This document shows positions 11,320-24,225 of a stretch of 64,000 nt of DNA, piece after piece. The position numbers and the translations under genes are program-made. Source of the stretch: Branchiostoma belcheri (Eukaryota > Chordata > Leptocardii > Amphioxiformes > Branchiostomatidae). Positions within the stretch are counted from its first letter, which is position 1. The number at the start of each line of letters is the position of its first letter. The stretch spans positions 684,286 through 748,285 of the forward strand of contig NW_017804453.1 in the NCBI RefSeq assembly GCF_001625305.1. The letters run 5' to 3'. The notes below the pieces were generated by a model that was not told where the DNA came from, did no database searches, and was given only the letters and a program-made list of their open reading frames with translations.

Positions 11320-14300
11320 CTAGCCCATCTTCTGCAAGTTTTCTTTCAGCTCCTGCAGTAAAAAGAGTTGGGTTCAGTTTAGAATGGGCCAATCGGGCCT
11401 TGTCCCTGACAGCTTTTGGCCATACACCTCTAACTTGAGAGAACCATTCAAAGAGCTACCAATAGGATGTCAGTGTTCTTAATCAATCCAATTGGAACTC
11501 AGGATTTGCTTACTATATATGGAGACCAGTCATTACAGCCTCCAACACTATGGTAATTGGTCCATGTTTTCAGAAATGCAGAAATTTTGATAAATGAACA
11601 GGATGAGGATGTCCCCAATTCTCCTGACTTAGACGTATTGGCCCCCAAGCTTCTACGGACCTGACTGGTGGAAGAGGGGTGTTAGAGGGGTGATGTAGTT
11701 GCATTTGGTTTGGTTCACTTAATATGACCTCAAAGGTGCTACTAGTAATATAATATAAAATTGAAAATATTCCCAAAAAATCTTGCTTTTCATGCAATCA
11801 TGGACATGGTGGTTGATACATGCTACTTTGATACATTACAGTCCAGACTTACCAGTAACGTCTTGTTTGTTTCCAACATCTGCTCATTATCATGCTTCCA
11901 CTTCTCTAGCATAGCCCAGGCCCGAGCCTGCAAATATCAGTAACAATAAACAGTGAGTGAAGTGAGCTGTGTGCGGTGCAGATATTAGTGGAAATGTCCA
12001 CCGTTCTGTCTGAACAGACAGCAATCATCACTAGTCTGGATGCCATTTTACTTAGCTTTTAGCCTTTTTTAGCTTTAGTATCAAAGCTCTCTTCATTGCT
12101 TCCCTGCCAAAAAGGCTGGTCCTGTTGTTTACTGGGTGGGGCCTCTGGTAAGTGGACGACCCCATACCAGCACTCAGGTTGACAAATCAGCACTCCTGTT
12201 CAAATTCGGGATATATTCAAATGACAGGCAGATGGAAAATGTAAGGGCCCAAACTTTTCTGCAGGATGAAGTGACTAAGAGAGTGCACAAAAGTTAAAAT
12301 GGCTGACATCCTACATTATATTAAATGATTGTACAAAGTGCTGAGCAGCAGATTTCATCAGGATTATGCTACAACTTACTGTTGTATCCCTCCGTTGCTT
12401 GTCCCTTGCTTCTTTCAAGTCAAACCAAGTGTTCAAGGATACTGTAGGGTGGAAAAAAATCAGACTATGAAAGTTGCAGAAGTCATAGGCACACAACTCT
12501 CATGTTCTTATAAATGTGACTTTTATTCACATATGCTGTACTTTTTAAAATTTTAGTTTCCTAATGTTTTAGAATGCAAATCTGCCAGGTAGTAACAGTT
12601 GAACTGACAACGAAATGAGGTGCAGTACCATGTCTAGATGATAGTTGGTGTTCCTAAACAATACTGTAAAACCATCAGGAAAGTTTCTGAAATGTAGAGT
12701 ATTGAATATACAAAACAGTCCCAATAACACTGCCACTGTATTTATATTTACCTGGGTTAATGTCCAATGAGATGAGTTTCTTCTCACACATTTCCCTGTT
12801 AAAGACAGTTAGTTGAAACAATGTCATATAAATGTCATTTTGGATTGTACATAGAGGCAACTTAGAATACTGCCAATACAAATTAAGGAAAAACTCAAAA
12901 ATCTTTAGAATATCGATAAAGAAATGCCTACAATCTTGGACGTTATCAAATTGAATCTGTTCCTCATACTATATACATGTAGCACTAGTGGATTTAGGGG
13001 GAGGGCTTGAAAAATGACTTACAGACTCCTTTTCAACTGCTGGTTTTCTGCTGAAATAAATGGTAACATTCAAGTTTAGTTCAGAGCCATCACTAAATAT
13101 TTCTAGACTCTTGAAAACAGACCTCTCTTTCACCCATGTCAGGGTTGTAGTACATGTAGATCTGTTTGAGTCTCAACTGTCAATTCACAATGAAGAATGC
13201 TTTGTCAGATATATCTGTGTTATAATTTTTAATGTTTCCTTTTTTAATTTTTTATTTGATTGTAACTATACAATACACTGGCCACCCAGGCAGCATACTA
13301 GTAGCTGATTTTGGGCGCCAAACAATACAAAGATTAAACATACACAATATAACATACAATCTTTATTCACTTACCTTCTAACTTTCCAGCATCTATGGCT
13401 TTCTCATGACTTGCCTGGGAATGGAAGACATAGGTAGAAAATCAACATAATGTGCTACAGTAGCAATATATCCAGATTCAACAGTAGTAACTGTAGATCT
13501 GTAAGAGTACCAAGTTAGGTCTAGTGGTATGTCCGAACACTAGAGACAGCTTGAAAGAAACTTACTATCCATTGTTAGTGCACACAGTACAACACAACAA
13601 AGCTTCAATGAAAGTCTTGATTCACATCAAAATCAAACTTAATATGTAGGGTGACAGAGGCTGATTTACTTATGATATCACTTACAAGATTTCAATATAG
13701 TCAAATACAACATGACTAGACAGGTAACATTTGCAAAGCAAATGCATAATGTTTACCTTCGCATATGGTCTGCTCTGTTTCTTATTCAATTCTAAAATTA
13801 CTCACTTCTTACTCAAACACATTCGTGTATATGGTGAAAGGAGTATAAGTCCCTCCTGCAATAATTTATAAAACTGCAACATGATGTAACCCAACACTAG
13901 TTACCATGGTGACAGACATCTGCTTCAGGTCATTGACCTTATTTGTTTGGAGAAGAAGAGGAAGAAGAAACAGAGCAAAAACAATATGCTTTCCTTCTGC
14001 ATAGGTAAACATAATAAAGCTTGACATCATTAAAGTATGATAATACACATAAACTTACACATGTACATGTACAACATGTATATATAAAAAAATTGAAGAC
14101 CAGTGGAAATGTCTGTTCACTTACTTTGGCTGCCTCCAACTCCACCCTGGCCACCCTCAGCTCCTCCTTGGTAGCTTTCAGCTGCTCTCTGAGAACAACA
14201 TTTTCCTTTTCTAACCCTGCTGTCTGCTTAGGGATGCTGACATGTGAGAAAAGGATGGAGGGAATGACCTGTAAGCCCTGACAATCACAATGGAATCAAG

Positions 14301-16613
14301 GATCTATTTAGTCATGTACACAATTTAAGTCTTTTTTTAAATTTTTTTAAGGGCTTCTTTTTCAAATTCTGGTAGATTATAATTAAGCTTAATGATGGCT
14401 TAAGTTTCAAAGTAACAGAAATTGTCCAAATGAAGAAACAAAGTCAAATTATAGATCTCGAATCTGCGCTAATGTTTAATTTCTTTAAAAAAAGTTTAGT
14501 CCAACAATACTAGTACTGTAGGAACATTTAGCAACGCTGCATGCATGGCCTCCCTCTGAAAATGGAAGAACTGTTTGTCACGTACCTCAGTCCTGGCTTA
14601 TATAATATATTAGTTATATTATCGTGAGTACCAAGATGCTACTGCACTACTGCAGAAAGGTTACCTTTTCTTGCCTGTAAGGCCACCAAACTCAGTGAAG
14701 GTCAAGGTTGCCTTTGGGTTGAAGTTTGTAGTGCAGATCCCATTCTGTGGAGACAGACACATCCGGTAGAAGGAGACTTATGTCTGATACTAATAAAGTA
14801 TATCTCACAGTCACACATATAAATTGATTTTGTAATTCTTTTATCCAGCCTATGCTACATTAAGTTTTGTAATTTGTATGCCCTACTTGTGATCAGTCAC
14901 ATACTTGAAAAGAGTAGGGGTCCTTCCCAGTGTGAGTGGGTCAAACATTATAGTCTGGTCCTAACAAGCTTGTACGTACTGTACAAAACTGGTGTGTTAC
15001 AAATAAATAAATGCTAAGGTAGTTTACAGGTTATGTGCAAAACAATCAAGTTCTGAACTCCGTCTGATGAAACCAACTTGAACAGATCCCATACAACTTA
15101 CCAAGTGCTGGTTTTTAGTTTTTGATCTCAGTTTGTAGCTGTTCTTGGTGATTGTTCCAGTCAGTTTGTCCTCCTCTATGTTCGCCTTTTTGGCCCCATG
15201 AACTGCTGCAGGAGAATCCTCTTTAGAGGAGCTGCCACTACTGCGGAGACGCTTCACTGTCTTGTCCTTGGTTACAGTCATCGCCACTGGGGAGATAAGG
15301 AAGGCAATTACTGTAAATTCATTTACTTTTGTGGTGTGTTTTTGGGTTGAGTACAATACTAGTACAGAGACACATGTGTGATGCCATGAAAATAAAACAT
15401 GATACTATGTCCATAGTGAAAATTTTAAGATTTACAGTTACTAATACATGTAGTAGATGGTGTCAGTGTTACAAAATAAGCTGGTTCATGGTTCCAAGTG
15501 TGCATGTGACTGTCTGATAATGTATATGTTTTTTTTTTCAGACAAGAATCTACAACTTACAAGTTAGGTTTTACTACAGTTGCCTTTACTCATGCACGAT
15601 GCATGTGCAGTTGGATCCATGAATTCACTTATAGTTAGTTAGTGGTGTCAGCAATACATCTACATTTTCACTGCTCTTGGTGACTTACAAGTACAGTGTA
15701 CACATACAAGTATAGATTTTGAATGCATTAAGCTGGTACTTTGTACTTTATTATTTTCTTAATGATTTGTGCGTTGATTTTGTGCTTCTTGATTTTTGTA
15801 TTTTAGTTCAGGAGAAAAAGACAGCAGCAAAAATACATGTTTTGTGGGAACCTGCAGGTTTCTGGATCTGTGAGGGCCTGGGTGTAGCCAGGTCTTTAGT
15901 ACTTGTATCAGTTCCAGCTTCAGTTTCTTCTCCATCTGACAGGTTGGGGACAACAGTTGCAGGAGAATGAATTTTTTATAGTTAATGATAGTAATGGATA
16001 ACAGAAGAATATCAGCATTATAACCCTGTCACTGAAACATGATGTTAATTTTACTACAGTAACTGTTAAATGTTGATTGTACTACTTAAAATTTTAACCT
16101 GGTGATACTGTGTACAAATTATGATATATGCCAAGTTTGAAATCTTTATCAGTAACTTACCCTACCTGTACATAGTTTTAGTGTGTACTTGTAACTTCGC
16201 TATTTTTTCCGCAAGCAATTAATAGCTGAAACGGTTGAGGCTTTTATATAGCCGTGGCGACTCAGGAAGCCATATGATACAGAAGATACAGAAGGCTTCC
16301 CGAGTCGCATGGCCACGGCTAGTTGACAAATGGCCATGGGTCCCGTGTGTTACTCTGTTCGAGTCAAGCCATTAGAAATAGAACACAGATCAAATCAATC
16401 AAAAACATTCATCGATAGTAGGCGACTAGGACTAGGCGTACCTTGTCGTGGTTTTGTCTTACTGCTCAGTATCCGTCGACCGAAGGCGATTTTCACTCCT
16501 GTACCACGGCCGGCGCCAGTCTGAGTTGTGGGCCGGGGAAGGCCTCTGGTGGGCCGAGGAATACCTCTAGCCGGGCGGGGCATAGCTGTCTGAACTTTCT
16601 TCTTATCCGACAT
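11320..16613 (-). CDS. Basic, coiled-coil protein, kinastrin/SKAP-like? (11 exons, 304 aa)
   Basis: Coding exons: 16613-16442, 15935-15852, 15286-15102, 14744-14665, 14236-14125, 13414-13375, 13050-13023, 12795-12752, 12441-12380, 11927-11853, 11352-11320. All phases agree and the sum is 915 bases. Residues 1-57 are very basic and proline-rich with a repeated RP-T/A-RG-I/L-P unit; residues 58-173 are low-complexity, Ser/Thr/Lys-rich with SKT and NSYKLRSKTK stretches; residues from about 182 form a coiled coil with a break near residue 247 at DINP. The layout (disordered basic N-terminus plus C-terminal coiled coil), the length and a C..KL.SL.INP-type segment recall kinastrin (KNSTRN/SKAP, 316 aa in human), a spindle and kinetochore microtubule protein. 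This match is weak; other spindle or centrosomal coiled-coil proteins are possible. The ATG is the only one that gives the basic N-terminus. The exon chain itself is well supported by ten consistent junctions. Confidence 0.75.
16249..16321. repeat. Imperfect inverted repeat in intron 1
   Basis: Arms 16249-16271 and 16294-16321 pair over about 23 positions (both carry TAGCCGTGG and CGACTC-GGAAGCC), one arm having about 5 extra bases, around a 22-base loop. It could be a hairpin-forming small element. It is in the first intron of the coiled-coil gene. Confidence 0.65.
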
Positions 16614-17879
16614 AATTTCTTTCCACCACGTACACGTTTAGATGCCAGGAAAACAAACCACTGTCACAAAATCAGTCGCAACACCTTTTCAAAACTAACC
16701 GCCTTTAGGTTAAAGGTTGTCAGAATAGTCCATTTTCGTTAGTGATATGTATTATGAAATCAATGTGAATGATGTTATGATGTTACAAATAAGCATTTCT
16801 GTACCCCGTAGCCTTCTTACATATAATAAAACTAATGTTGTATCTAACCACGTCATATTGTACCTGTATTTGCAGCCATTAATTAAGTAATTAAGAAGAG
16901 AATCACCCCATACCGTACCCGTAGTAGACTATTCCGCGGGATGACCTCTGGGTAATGCATCCAGCGCCCTCTAGCGGCTGCTTTATACATGTACTATGGG
17001 TGATTCCGATGGCCTCTAGTACCAGGCTTGGGAGGCGGCTGGAAAGAGTAGAAATCGGCCAAATAGAGAGATAAGCACGCCAAGAGAGTTTGTCTGTTGA
17101 GAGTTCGCCGCACCTTCGCGAAGAATGTCCACGGTTTTCGGGTGCGCGTACGCGTGTATGTGTGTATACTGTCAGCATCACCCTAGTAACCCGAGAAATT
17201 CTTGACTTGAGTTGATGGATTTTCTGAATATCTGAGTATGCCATGACAATGCTAGGACACAGGTGTTCGGAAGCTTAAGTCGCAATTTGATGTCAATGAT
17301 GAGTTCAAAACGCGTATTATTAATGTTCCTTTATAATTACCACACAAGAAGAAATGTTTGCCGTTACATGTCCGTTCACATTCACTTTCTCTAATCCTCA
17401 TCTTGAGGGCCGAGGACTACGGATGCTTCCCAGGGATGCGTCCAGTAGTACCATACTCAAACAGGGTCTACGAGGTTACAGTTAATGTGGGCGAATAATC
17501 CCCCGGCTTAATCAGGATTTTTCTGCTGCTCCTGTTCTTGAGTACTGTAAATGTCAGAGCGTCCTATGGTTTCAGTAACCATAATACCAGGTTCAATTGT
17601 CGCAAGGCAAAGCAGCTGCTCACATACATGGCCATATTGTTGGTTTTCCATCTGTGCGTAGCGTGGATGCAATGGACTGTAAGCTGCTGCAGTGTAGTCG
17701 GGAGGCAACACAGGAACGAAAACCTAAACAAGACCACTTAATATCCTGCTATCTTTCTTTTGCCAGTAGCGATTGAGTCAGGCGATGGATCAACAGATTC
17801 CTCGCATAATAGTAGAAATGGATAACTAACCGTTTCTAACTTACTATACTATGATGTGTATAATGTTTCTGTATATATC

Positions 17880-17985
17880 TATGTCATAGTGTGTGGGGCC
17901 CGACATCGGCTATGCTGCCAGGGATGCCACCGTATTGCCATTTTTGCAATTCAAATAAATCAATCAATAAATAAATAGAAATGGA
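17880..17985 (+). mobile_element. Possible 3' tail of a LINE/SINE
   Basis: A GC-richer block ends in TTGCAATTCAAATAAATC and then a short AATCAATAAATAAAT tail. Simple A/T-rich short repeats following a conserved-looking block are typical of CR1/L2-like 3' ends. No open reading frame remains. Confidence 0.3.
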
Positions 17986-19214
17986 TAGACTGTCAGTGAA
18001 AGAAGCTGCTCTTGTGTGACAGGATTAATTTCTTTAATTACTTCTGCAATTCTGGCAAATTCTTTAAAAACTTCGGCAAGCGCCACTGCTGGCGGAACCA
18101 ACAGTAATTGCAAGGAAGAAACACACACGCGCGCGCGCTCGTAACAAACAATCCATCACTGCCTTGGGGTGAACAGGAAGAAAGCTGGAACTCCGACAGC
18201 GTACATTTCCATGTTTATCTTTCTCTCAGACATGTATGCCTCCCCGGATCCAGCTCCCATGGTAGCAACCACCTCAGTGATGGAAACATGTATACGCTGT
18301 CTTTGCTTTTCTCTTCAGACCCATTACTTCACGTAAGTCCAATCTCCAGGGTATACAGTACCCAAATGCAAAACCTTCCTCACTAAAAAAACAGGCCTTT
18401 CTTAACGAAGAAGATATTGTTATTGGAACGTGGGCGAGTGACGGTCGCTTGAACTAACAGATGGAATTGTCATTTCTTTCCGTACGCGTACGCGTACCCA
18501 TTCCCTACAGAAGCCACAGACCCTTTCATTTAACGTCTTCATCATTAATATTCTCCTTCATCAATTAAAAGGACCTGACACCGTCTGTCCATGGTACTGA
18601 CATTCTAGCTGCAGTCTTGATGGATTTGCACACGTGAATGAAAAATCGTGTCGACCTTTTAGTTAACAGTCACAAAATCAGCACTGGTGGGCGAAAAAGG
18701 TCAATGACTTCCTTAGTTATGAGAAGAGCACATATTTGATTTCGCCGCACAGTCTACAGTGCGCTGTACCGCGTACCGAGGATCATTCCACATGACGGGT
18801 CTGTGGTAAATGAGTCCATATATTTTGTACGCAACCCGTACTTATCAACCCGATAGCCCTAGGATGCACCTTTGTGGCCATTAAATAATTCTATTCATTA
18901 TCTGCATCTGAGTAACCTTCGGTGTAACACACCGGCTATTATTTGGGCTATAGGAAATAAGTAGACGATCATTTCTTCCTCGCTAAATTGTAATAGGAGA
19001 CTCAAAAAACAAACGGACCGACCGGAAGCCAAATCAAGGCTAGTCCACTCGGTGCCAAGGAAGACTACTGCAGGCACCTGCGTACTTATTTCTCTCATCT
19101 TCCACCGGGGCTGTAGTTATATACTACCTAGACGGGAACCTGGTCGTTAATTGTCAAAGGTCAAGCAAGCCAGAGCACCAATGTTTCGCACGGGTTTTCC
19201 ATGGCGCGCCATTT

Positions 19215-19301
19215 TGGTAGCCTGGTTGACAACCTTTAACAAGACAGGGGCGTGACAGAGAGAGCGTACAGAAGCTAAAATGGTTTACATCCAGGCTACC
19301 A
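19215..19301. mobile_element. Small inverted-repeat element (TGGTAGCCTGG)
   Basis: Perfect 11-bp inverted repeats at 19215-19225 and 19291-19301 (TGGTAGCCTGG / CCAGGCTACCA) bound an 87-bp segment. The AGCCTGG core also bounds the hairpin at 61992-62061, suggesting related miniature elements. Confidence 0.45.
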
Positions 19302-20139
19302 TTTCGGAGTGTAATACTCGTATCTATATTGAATCACGCTGTTGAACTCCTTCATTCTGGTACAGCTTTCTCGGTAAACGACTGATTTAAAGCTTAAGAT
19401 CGAAGTGAAGAAGAATTCAGCGAGCAATAATGATCATCATTGGTAACACTAATGGGAACAGAGCGGAAAGTTCACTACTAGAAAGGCATGTGCATTTTGA
19501 TGCGCAACCTGAGTATACTACACAACGTCCATGTCAAATGTTATTCGGCACGTCTTAAGATTGGGAAGGGTCAACTTTATGTTGATCCGGTCCATTTCCT
19601 TGATGAAAGTCAAACATAAATATACAGACAAAATGCCGAGATTTCTCACCACCTTGTGCTGATGAGCTAGGGTTGCAGTGAGGGGGCGTTTGTGACACGG
19701 GAAGATTCGGTTTCAATTTCTTATCTCCACAAACGCGTCATCCGTTAACGTTTCTGCAGGGGTCGTAGTACGGCATTTCATTATGCGGGTCGCAACACGG
19801 AGGTTGTTATAACTTGCATCGAGCTGCATGTTAATGAGCGGTCGAATCGTGACACTTTAGAAAATTCAAGGGTAACACTAGAATCAATTCCCTCTCTACA
19901 CCGTTGTACTCTTAGCGCCGTTTCTGTTACAACCAAAGCTTTTATCCCCACAGGGTATTTGCATATCTCCCGAGTCTATAGCTAAAAGCTGCCTTTACAA
20001 TTCAGCAAGGCGAGCTAGTGGAAAGCGACCGCAGCGTATATACGTAGTAGATCAGCCAGCCATTTCTGACATCGACTGAAACAGGCTTGCTTCATGCCGT
20101 AGCCAAAAAAGGGACACATCGGAAACTCTCGGCAGAAAA

Positions 20140-20221
20140 TCGCAGCTCGAGGCATATATACGTCACTCTGTAATGTCGTCTTAGCTCCTTGGCTATACAG
20201 CGGGCAAGGCAAACCTATACT
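20140..20221 (+). promoter_or_regulatory. Putative neurensin promoter
   Basis: CATATATA followed directly by CGTCAC (part of ACGTCA, a CRE-like half site) at about 20154-20166, some 60 bases before the ATG. Spacing is compatible with a TATA-type promoter and short leader. Inference from motif only. Confidence 0.3.
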
Positions 20222-22946
20222 ATGGACTCCACCTACGCCTACGCACCCCTAAGACCCAACGGACCGGCCTACAACGCCGGCCCAGTGCAGCCCGCCGAGC
20301 TGGTGGAAGCCTTACGGACGTGGCAACTCAGCTCAGCGGATGCTCCTACCGGCAGGACCCGTAGAAAAAGCTCGTGCGCCCGCCTCCGTGACGCCTTTGC
20401 CAACCAGGTGAGCAGGAGAGATATTCCAGCCGAGGCCCATATTTTTTATTTTATTTTGCTGTGACCTGTTGAATAGCTTTAACTCACGCCTTCTTTGCTG
20501 AGGTCCATGAATAGTGATTACATAGTGGTTTATTGTTTGGGTGGCTGAGACAGGTTGAAATAATCAGGGAAACATTAATCCCACCTTCAGATGATGAAAA
20601 TCGTCCCTCGACGATATTGCAAAAAGTACACCAGTAGATCTAGACAGTGTAACATTACATATGGTTTGTTTGATAAATTAGTTAGAGTTGGAAGACATGG
20701 CGAGACTGAGAATGAAAGCATATATTGACGTCAAAGACACCATGAATACGGGCGGTGGAGATTTGTAATATGACTATCTTATTGGTAGAGTCAAGACTAA
20801 CCGATGAAGGTCTGAAAACGATCATTTAAGGCGATATGTGGGACTACAAGTAAGAAGGGTGTATTGAATATGACATTGGACTGGAATTCGATATGCAAAT
20901 ATTCTTCACCGTTATAGATATAGAGAGGAATAGAAGTTGAATATACTAGTGTTTTTCTCTTTAAAGTGAACACTCAAACATAGTACGTTTGTTTTCATCT
21001 TTCTCATACTACTTCCAAGTATATAAGCCTGTACTGTTTGAATAGAGAAATGACTTGAATGTATATGCCTGTTAAAATGAGTGATAATGTGACCTGAAGT
21101 GTTACTCGTACATGTGCTGTAGGGGCACGTTACCTGTTGAAAGTGGTCTTAACGCGTCACATGTATGTATCTGTAATTATATCAACACAAGACGTAATAT
21201 CAGTCACGTGTTAATCATCGTATTAAGAAGCCTGGGTCGAAGGGCATCTATAGTCACATTGTCCCTTGCAGCACTTAAAAATATCAAGCGTTTATCAACT
21301 TAAAGGAATGAAAACACATTCTTGAACAAGATCTCAACAACTCATGATGAAATCATTAAAATGTTTGACTTGGACATGGTTTGATATAATATTCTCCACT
21401 TTAATTTATTAATGCCTATGTTTTAGTGTCAGGCACATATTCGAGAATTTAGAAGCATATAATGTGCATCTTAACACAGCGTTCAGTATTCCTATCCGGT
21501 ACCTCACATGTACACATTGGATGTATCAAACCTACACACATTACCAGAGCTTTCTCCTACGCGTCAGAAAGTCTGTAACGAAAAGGTCAGTCGTGTGTGC
21601 TCATGTGTCGTCCCTACTTATGACAAAGACCACAGTTCACTCTGACTAACGATCACCTTTGACTGACCGTTTGTTTTGAATTGCTGTGTCACCGGTATCA
21701 TCAAAGGTCTGAGAATCTGGCTGTGAGCCAGCAGAAAATTTGTGGGGATTCAGGAAGCTGAGACTTCACGGAAGTCCAAAATTTCCAATTACTATTTCAT
21801 TTATCATCAGCTGACAGTGTGCTCTCTTTGCAGAAACTGGAGAGTGTGAGCGAGGATTCAGAGATGGACGACAACGTCCTTCCGCCTAGTTCGTCTTGCC
21901 CTCCCCAGTTCGGGGTCCGCTCCTACCTGCACCAGTTCTACGAGGACTGCGCGGGCATCCGGCGGAACAGCCTGGACAGCCCCCCGTACGACAACCCATA
22001 CCTTTCCGACGACTTCCGCTACCTGATCAACCCCAAGCCGAGGAAGTCCACCTACATCTGGTGGAAGGTCGCGATGGTGTGTGGGTTCAGCCTGCTGGCG
22101 TTCGGGGCCGTGGCCCTCATGGCGGGGTACCTGGTTCCGCAGCGTCGGGAGCTGGTCGGGTATCTAGGCGGGGTGCCGGTGGTGGACTCCACAGCGACAG
22201 ACTTGAACTACAAACTGGACGCCTGTAAGTTAGCAGGACTGATACTCCTGTGTGCAGGGGGGCTCACTGTGGCTTTCTCGCTCCTCGTCCCCAGTTTCCT
22301 GCACGGATACATGGAAAAAGAGCTGCTGATGCAGGAAAGCTTCAAGGTGATCATGACTGAATATAACTAATAAAGTGTAACATATACCTCACACCTTCCT
22401 TCCCTTTTCTCTAGCTCATTCCTCTCTCGTATCGAAAGTATTTTTGGGGGGCGAGGGGAGATTTGTCTGTGGGTTTGTGTGAATGTTTGTCAGGACAGAG
22501 TAAATTGGACAGGACGTGAGGGGGGGTGTCAACAAGCCAAAATGACAGGACAAAGGGTCAGACACAGGAAATTGGGCGAACTTGAAGGCCCAAAAATGTG
22601 ACCGGGAGCCCGCTGGAAAAAGAGGTCAATATATGGGAGAATTCATGCCTTATGTCTCGCAAGGAATAGAGGATAGTCCTGATAAGAGCACGTCACACAA
22701 TCACAAAAATATACTTCTCCGAAATTTCTTATTCCTGTTTGTCTTCTCTTTAATGTGCTTATTGTAGCTCTTTGCGTTTCCCTGCTGCAGGAGCGGATCG
22801 CTACAGGTGAGACCAGTATGGGGCCAGCCCAGGCGGCTGCGGTGGAGGGGATCCCCCTTACCGAGCAGGTTCAGAACGTGCAGCCCGAGAGGCGAGCTCT
22901 GGGGCCGACCGAGACCGCAGAACCAGCAACAAGCACCTCGGAGTGA
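20222..22946 (+). CDS. NRSN: Neurensin (3 coding exons, 284 aa)
   Basis: Coding exons: 20222-20407, 21834-22346, 22791-22946; phase 0 junctions, 855 bases. Hallmarks of neurensins are present: GVRSYLHQFYEDC at about residues 89-101, two membrane helices (about 141-162 and 194-217) joined by a loop with VVDS, the second helix preceded by LD-CKLAG, and a C-terminal VQNVQP block (about 260-265). Vertebrate NRSN1/2 are about 195-204 aa, so this protein has roughly 80 extra N-terminal residues, rich in Pro/Ala and including a basic RTRRKSS stretch. Neurensins are neuronal vesicle membrane proteins linked to neurite outgrowth and vesicle transport. The start is the first ATG of the frame. Codons are GC-rich. 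An in-frame stop overlapping AATAAA just inside intron 2 suggests an alternative short form. Confidence 0.93.
22369..22374 (+). promoter_or_regulatory. Intronic AATAAA overlapping an alternative stop
   Basis: Reading through the exon 2 donor adds seven residues and stops at TAA (22368-22370), which overlaps this AATAAA. Use of this signal would give a neurensin lacking the conserved C-terminal exon. Confidence 0.45.
22440..22620 (+). repeat. G-rich interspersed repeat, copy 3 (in neurensin intron 2)
   Basis: GTTTGTCAGGACAGAG, a G-run, AAAATGACAGGACAAAGG, GTCAGACACAGGAAATTGGG and GAACTTGAAGG follow in the same order as in the copy at 9075-9195. Confidence 0.55.
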
Positions 22947-24034
22947 CCCTTCAGCGACAGGAAAGTCACGAATTTGTCCCAATTGACCCTATATAATGAC
23001 CCAATACTAAAGTCACACGTGCTTAAAGTCACATGTCCTGAGCGATTGGGTGAGTTACGGAGGAGAAGAAGACTTAGTCACTCAGTCGAAAATTCCAGTG
23101 AGTCCAATTATTTTTGAGTTGGAGAACAGTTTAACTGTTTCAAAAAAATCACGAATGTCGGCTTTCATTTTCAATTGGCATACGAAACAGAAATATTTTT
23201 CCCATCGGACCTCTGTCACTTCTCAGTGTCTCTCCTCCAGTGTCTTCGTCATAATATTAATCATTGCATTCGTCTTCTTCAAAATCCAAGTGTCAGTGGG
23301 AACTATCGTAGAAAACGAAGCAATGTATAAGGATGAATATCTAAACAAATAGAAGGATACAGGTAATTTTTGTAGTTATCCGTGTATATTTGATACTCAA
23401 CAAATTCAATCCCCGGCAACGTCAGATTTGTGTTGAGAGTTACATATACGTGCTTGAAAACTGTAGAAGTAGAGTAATAACCTTATTTCTTGACAGTATT
23501 CCACAGAGCCGCAATAGATACTGGAATGTTCTGTGTTTCAAATTCTCTGTGACATTACTCATTTGTCGTTCTTTTGTGATACTGAAGCTGTACGTGCGCC
23601 GCATGCAAGTTTCTATCATATGCCACAATGTATACATATTCTTGCATTTTCTCTCAGCCAGATTTGTACATCACAGTGAAGCGCCTTTCCATCCATAGAT
23701 TAGTCACCAGTGACAGGAAGTCACCCAATAGACCGATCCCATAGCCCAGCTCAACACTGATAAAACGCAGAAATGCAAAATAAAGAATTTGACTGGAGAT
23801 GCAGCCACTTCCATATTGGCCGAACCACTAATTTTCCCTACTATCATTGGTTTAATTGCAGGTTCTGTTGGGAAATAAGGATCGGTTTATTCAACCAAAA
23901 GTGATCCTTATACTTGGAACTGTATCTTGTTTCTAGGAAGATGCAGTTCTATTTTCAAATTCAGCTTGTAACAGTGTGACGTCAAAAGCCACACGCCCAA
24001 ACGCAAATGTTTAGCCTTAGGCTCTACAAGATGG

Positions 24035-24225
24035 TTGTACAGTGACCGTACAGCGCGAAAATTTATGTCACCTTTGGTTTGATCATTGGAATATGATGCA
24101 AGATTTACATGTATGATTTAAACGACAACAAAATTCACAACGTATTTATAAAGAGAAATATTGTTCAGAGATATGCCAATTATTCAGCGGTTGCAGCCTC
24201 GTGTAAGTGGAAATGATCATGAAAG
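24035..24225 (+). mobile_element. Inverted-repeat element, family 2 (degenerate copy)
   Basis: CCGTACAGCG, TTGGAATATGATGCA and TTCAGCGGTTGCAGCC occur in the same order as CCGTACAGCG, TTGGAATATGATGCA and CTCAGCGGTCACAGCC at 51280-51450. The ends are eroded. Confidence 0.5.

Larger units (their letters stand above)
16614..20221. other. Intergenic DNA between the coiled-coil gene and neurensin
   Basis: Divergent upstream regions of two genes. It contains a possible LINE-type tail (about 17880-17985), an inverted-repeat element (19215-19301), a GTACGCGTACGCGTAC palindrome near 18483, and a TATA-like/ACGTCA segment at about 20153-20166 upstream of neurensin. No coding exon recognised; the 16903-17244 minus frame has no domain features. 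Confidence 0.5.

Noticed and set aside
16903..17244. 113-codon minus-strand frame
   Set aside because: No domain, no partner exons, sits in an intergenic region; chance-sized.
20189..20221. Upstream extension of neurensin beginning at TTG
   Set aside because: Not an ATG; the first ATG of the frame at 20222 is the normal eukaryotic start.
23050..23352. 100-codon + strand frame with a hydrophobic stretch
   Set aside because: Lies in the presumed neurensin 3' UTR, begins at GTG, no homology recognised; compatible with chance.
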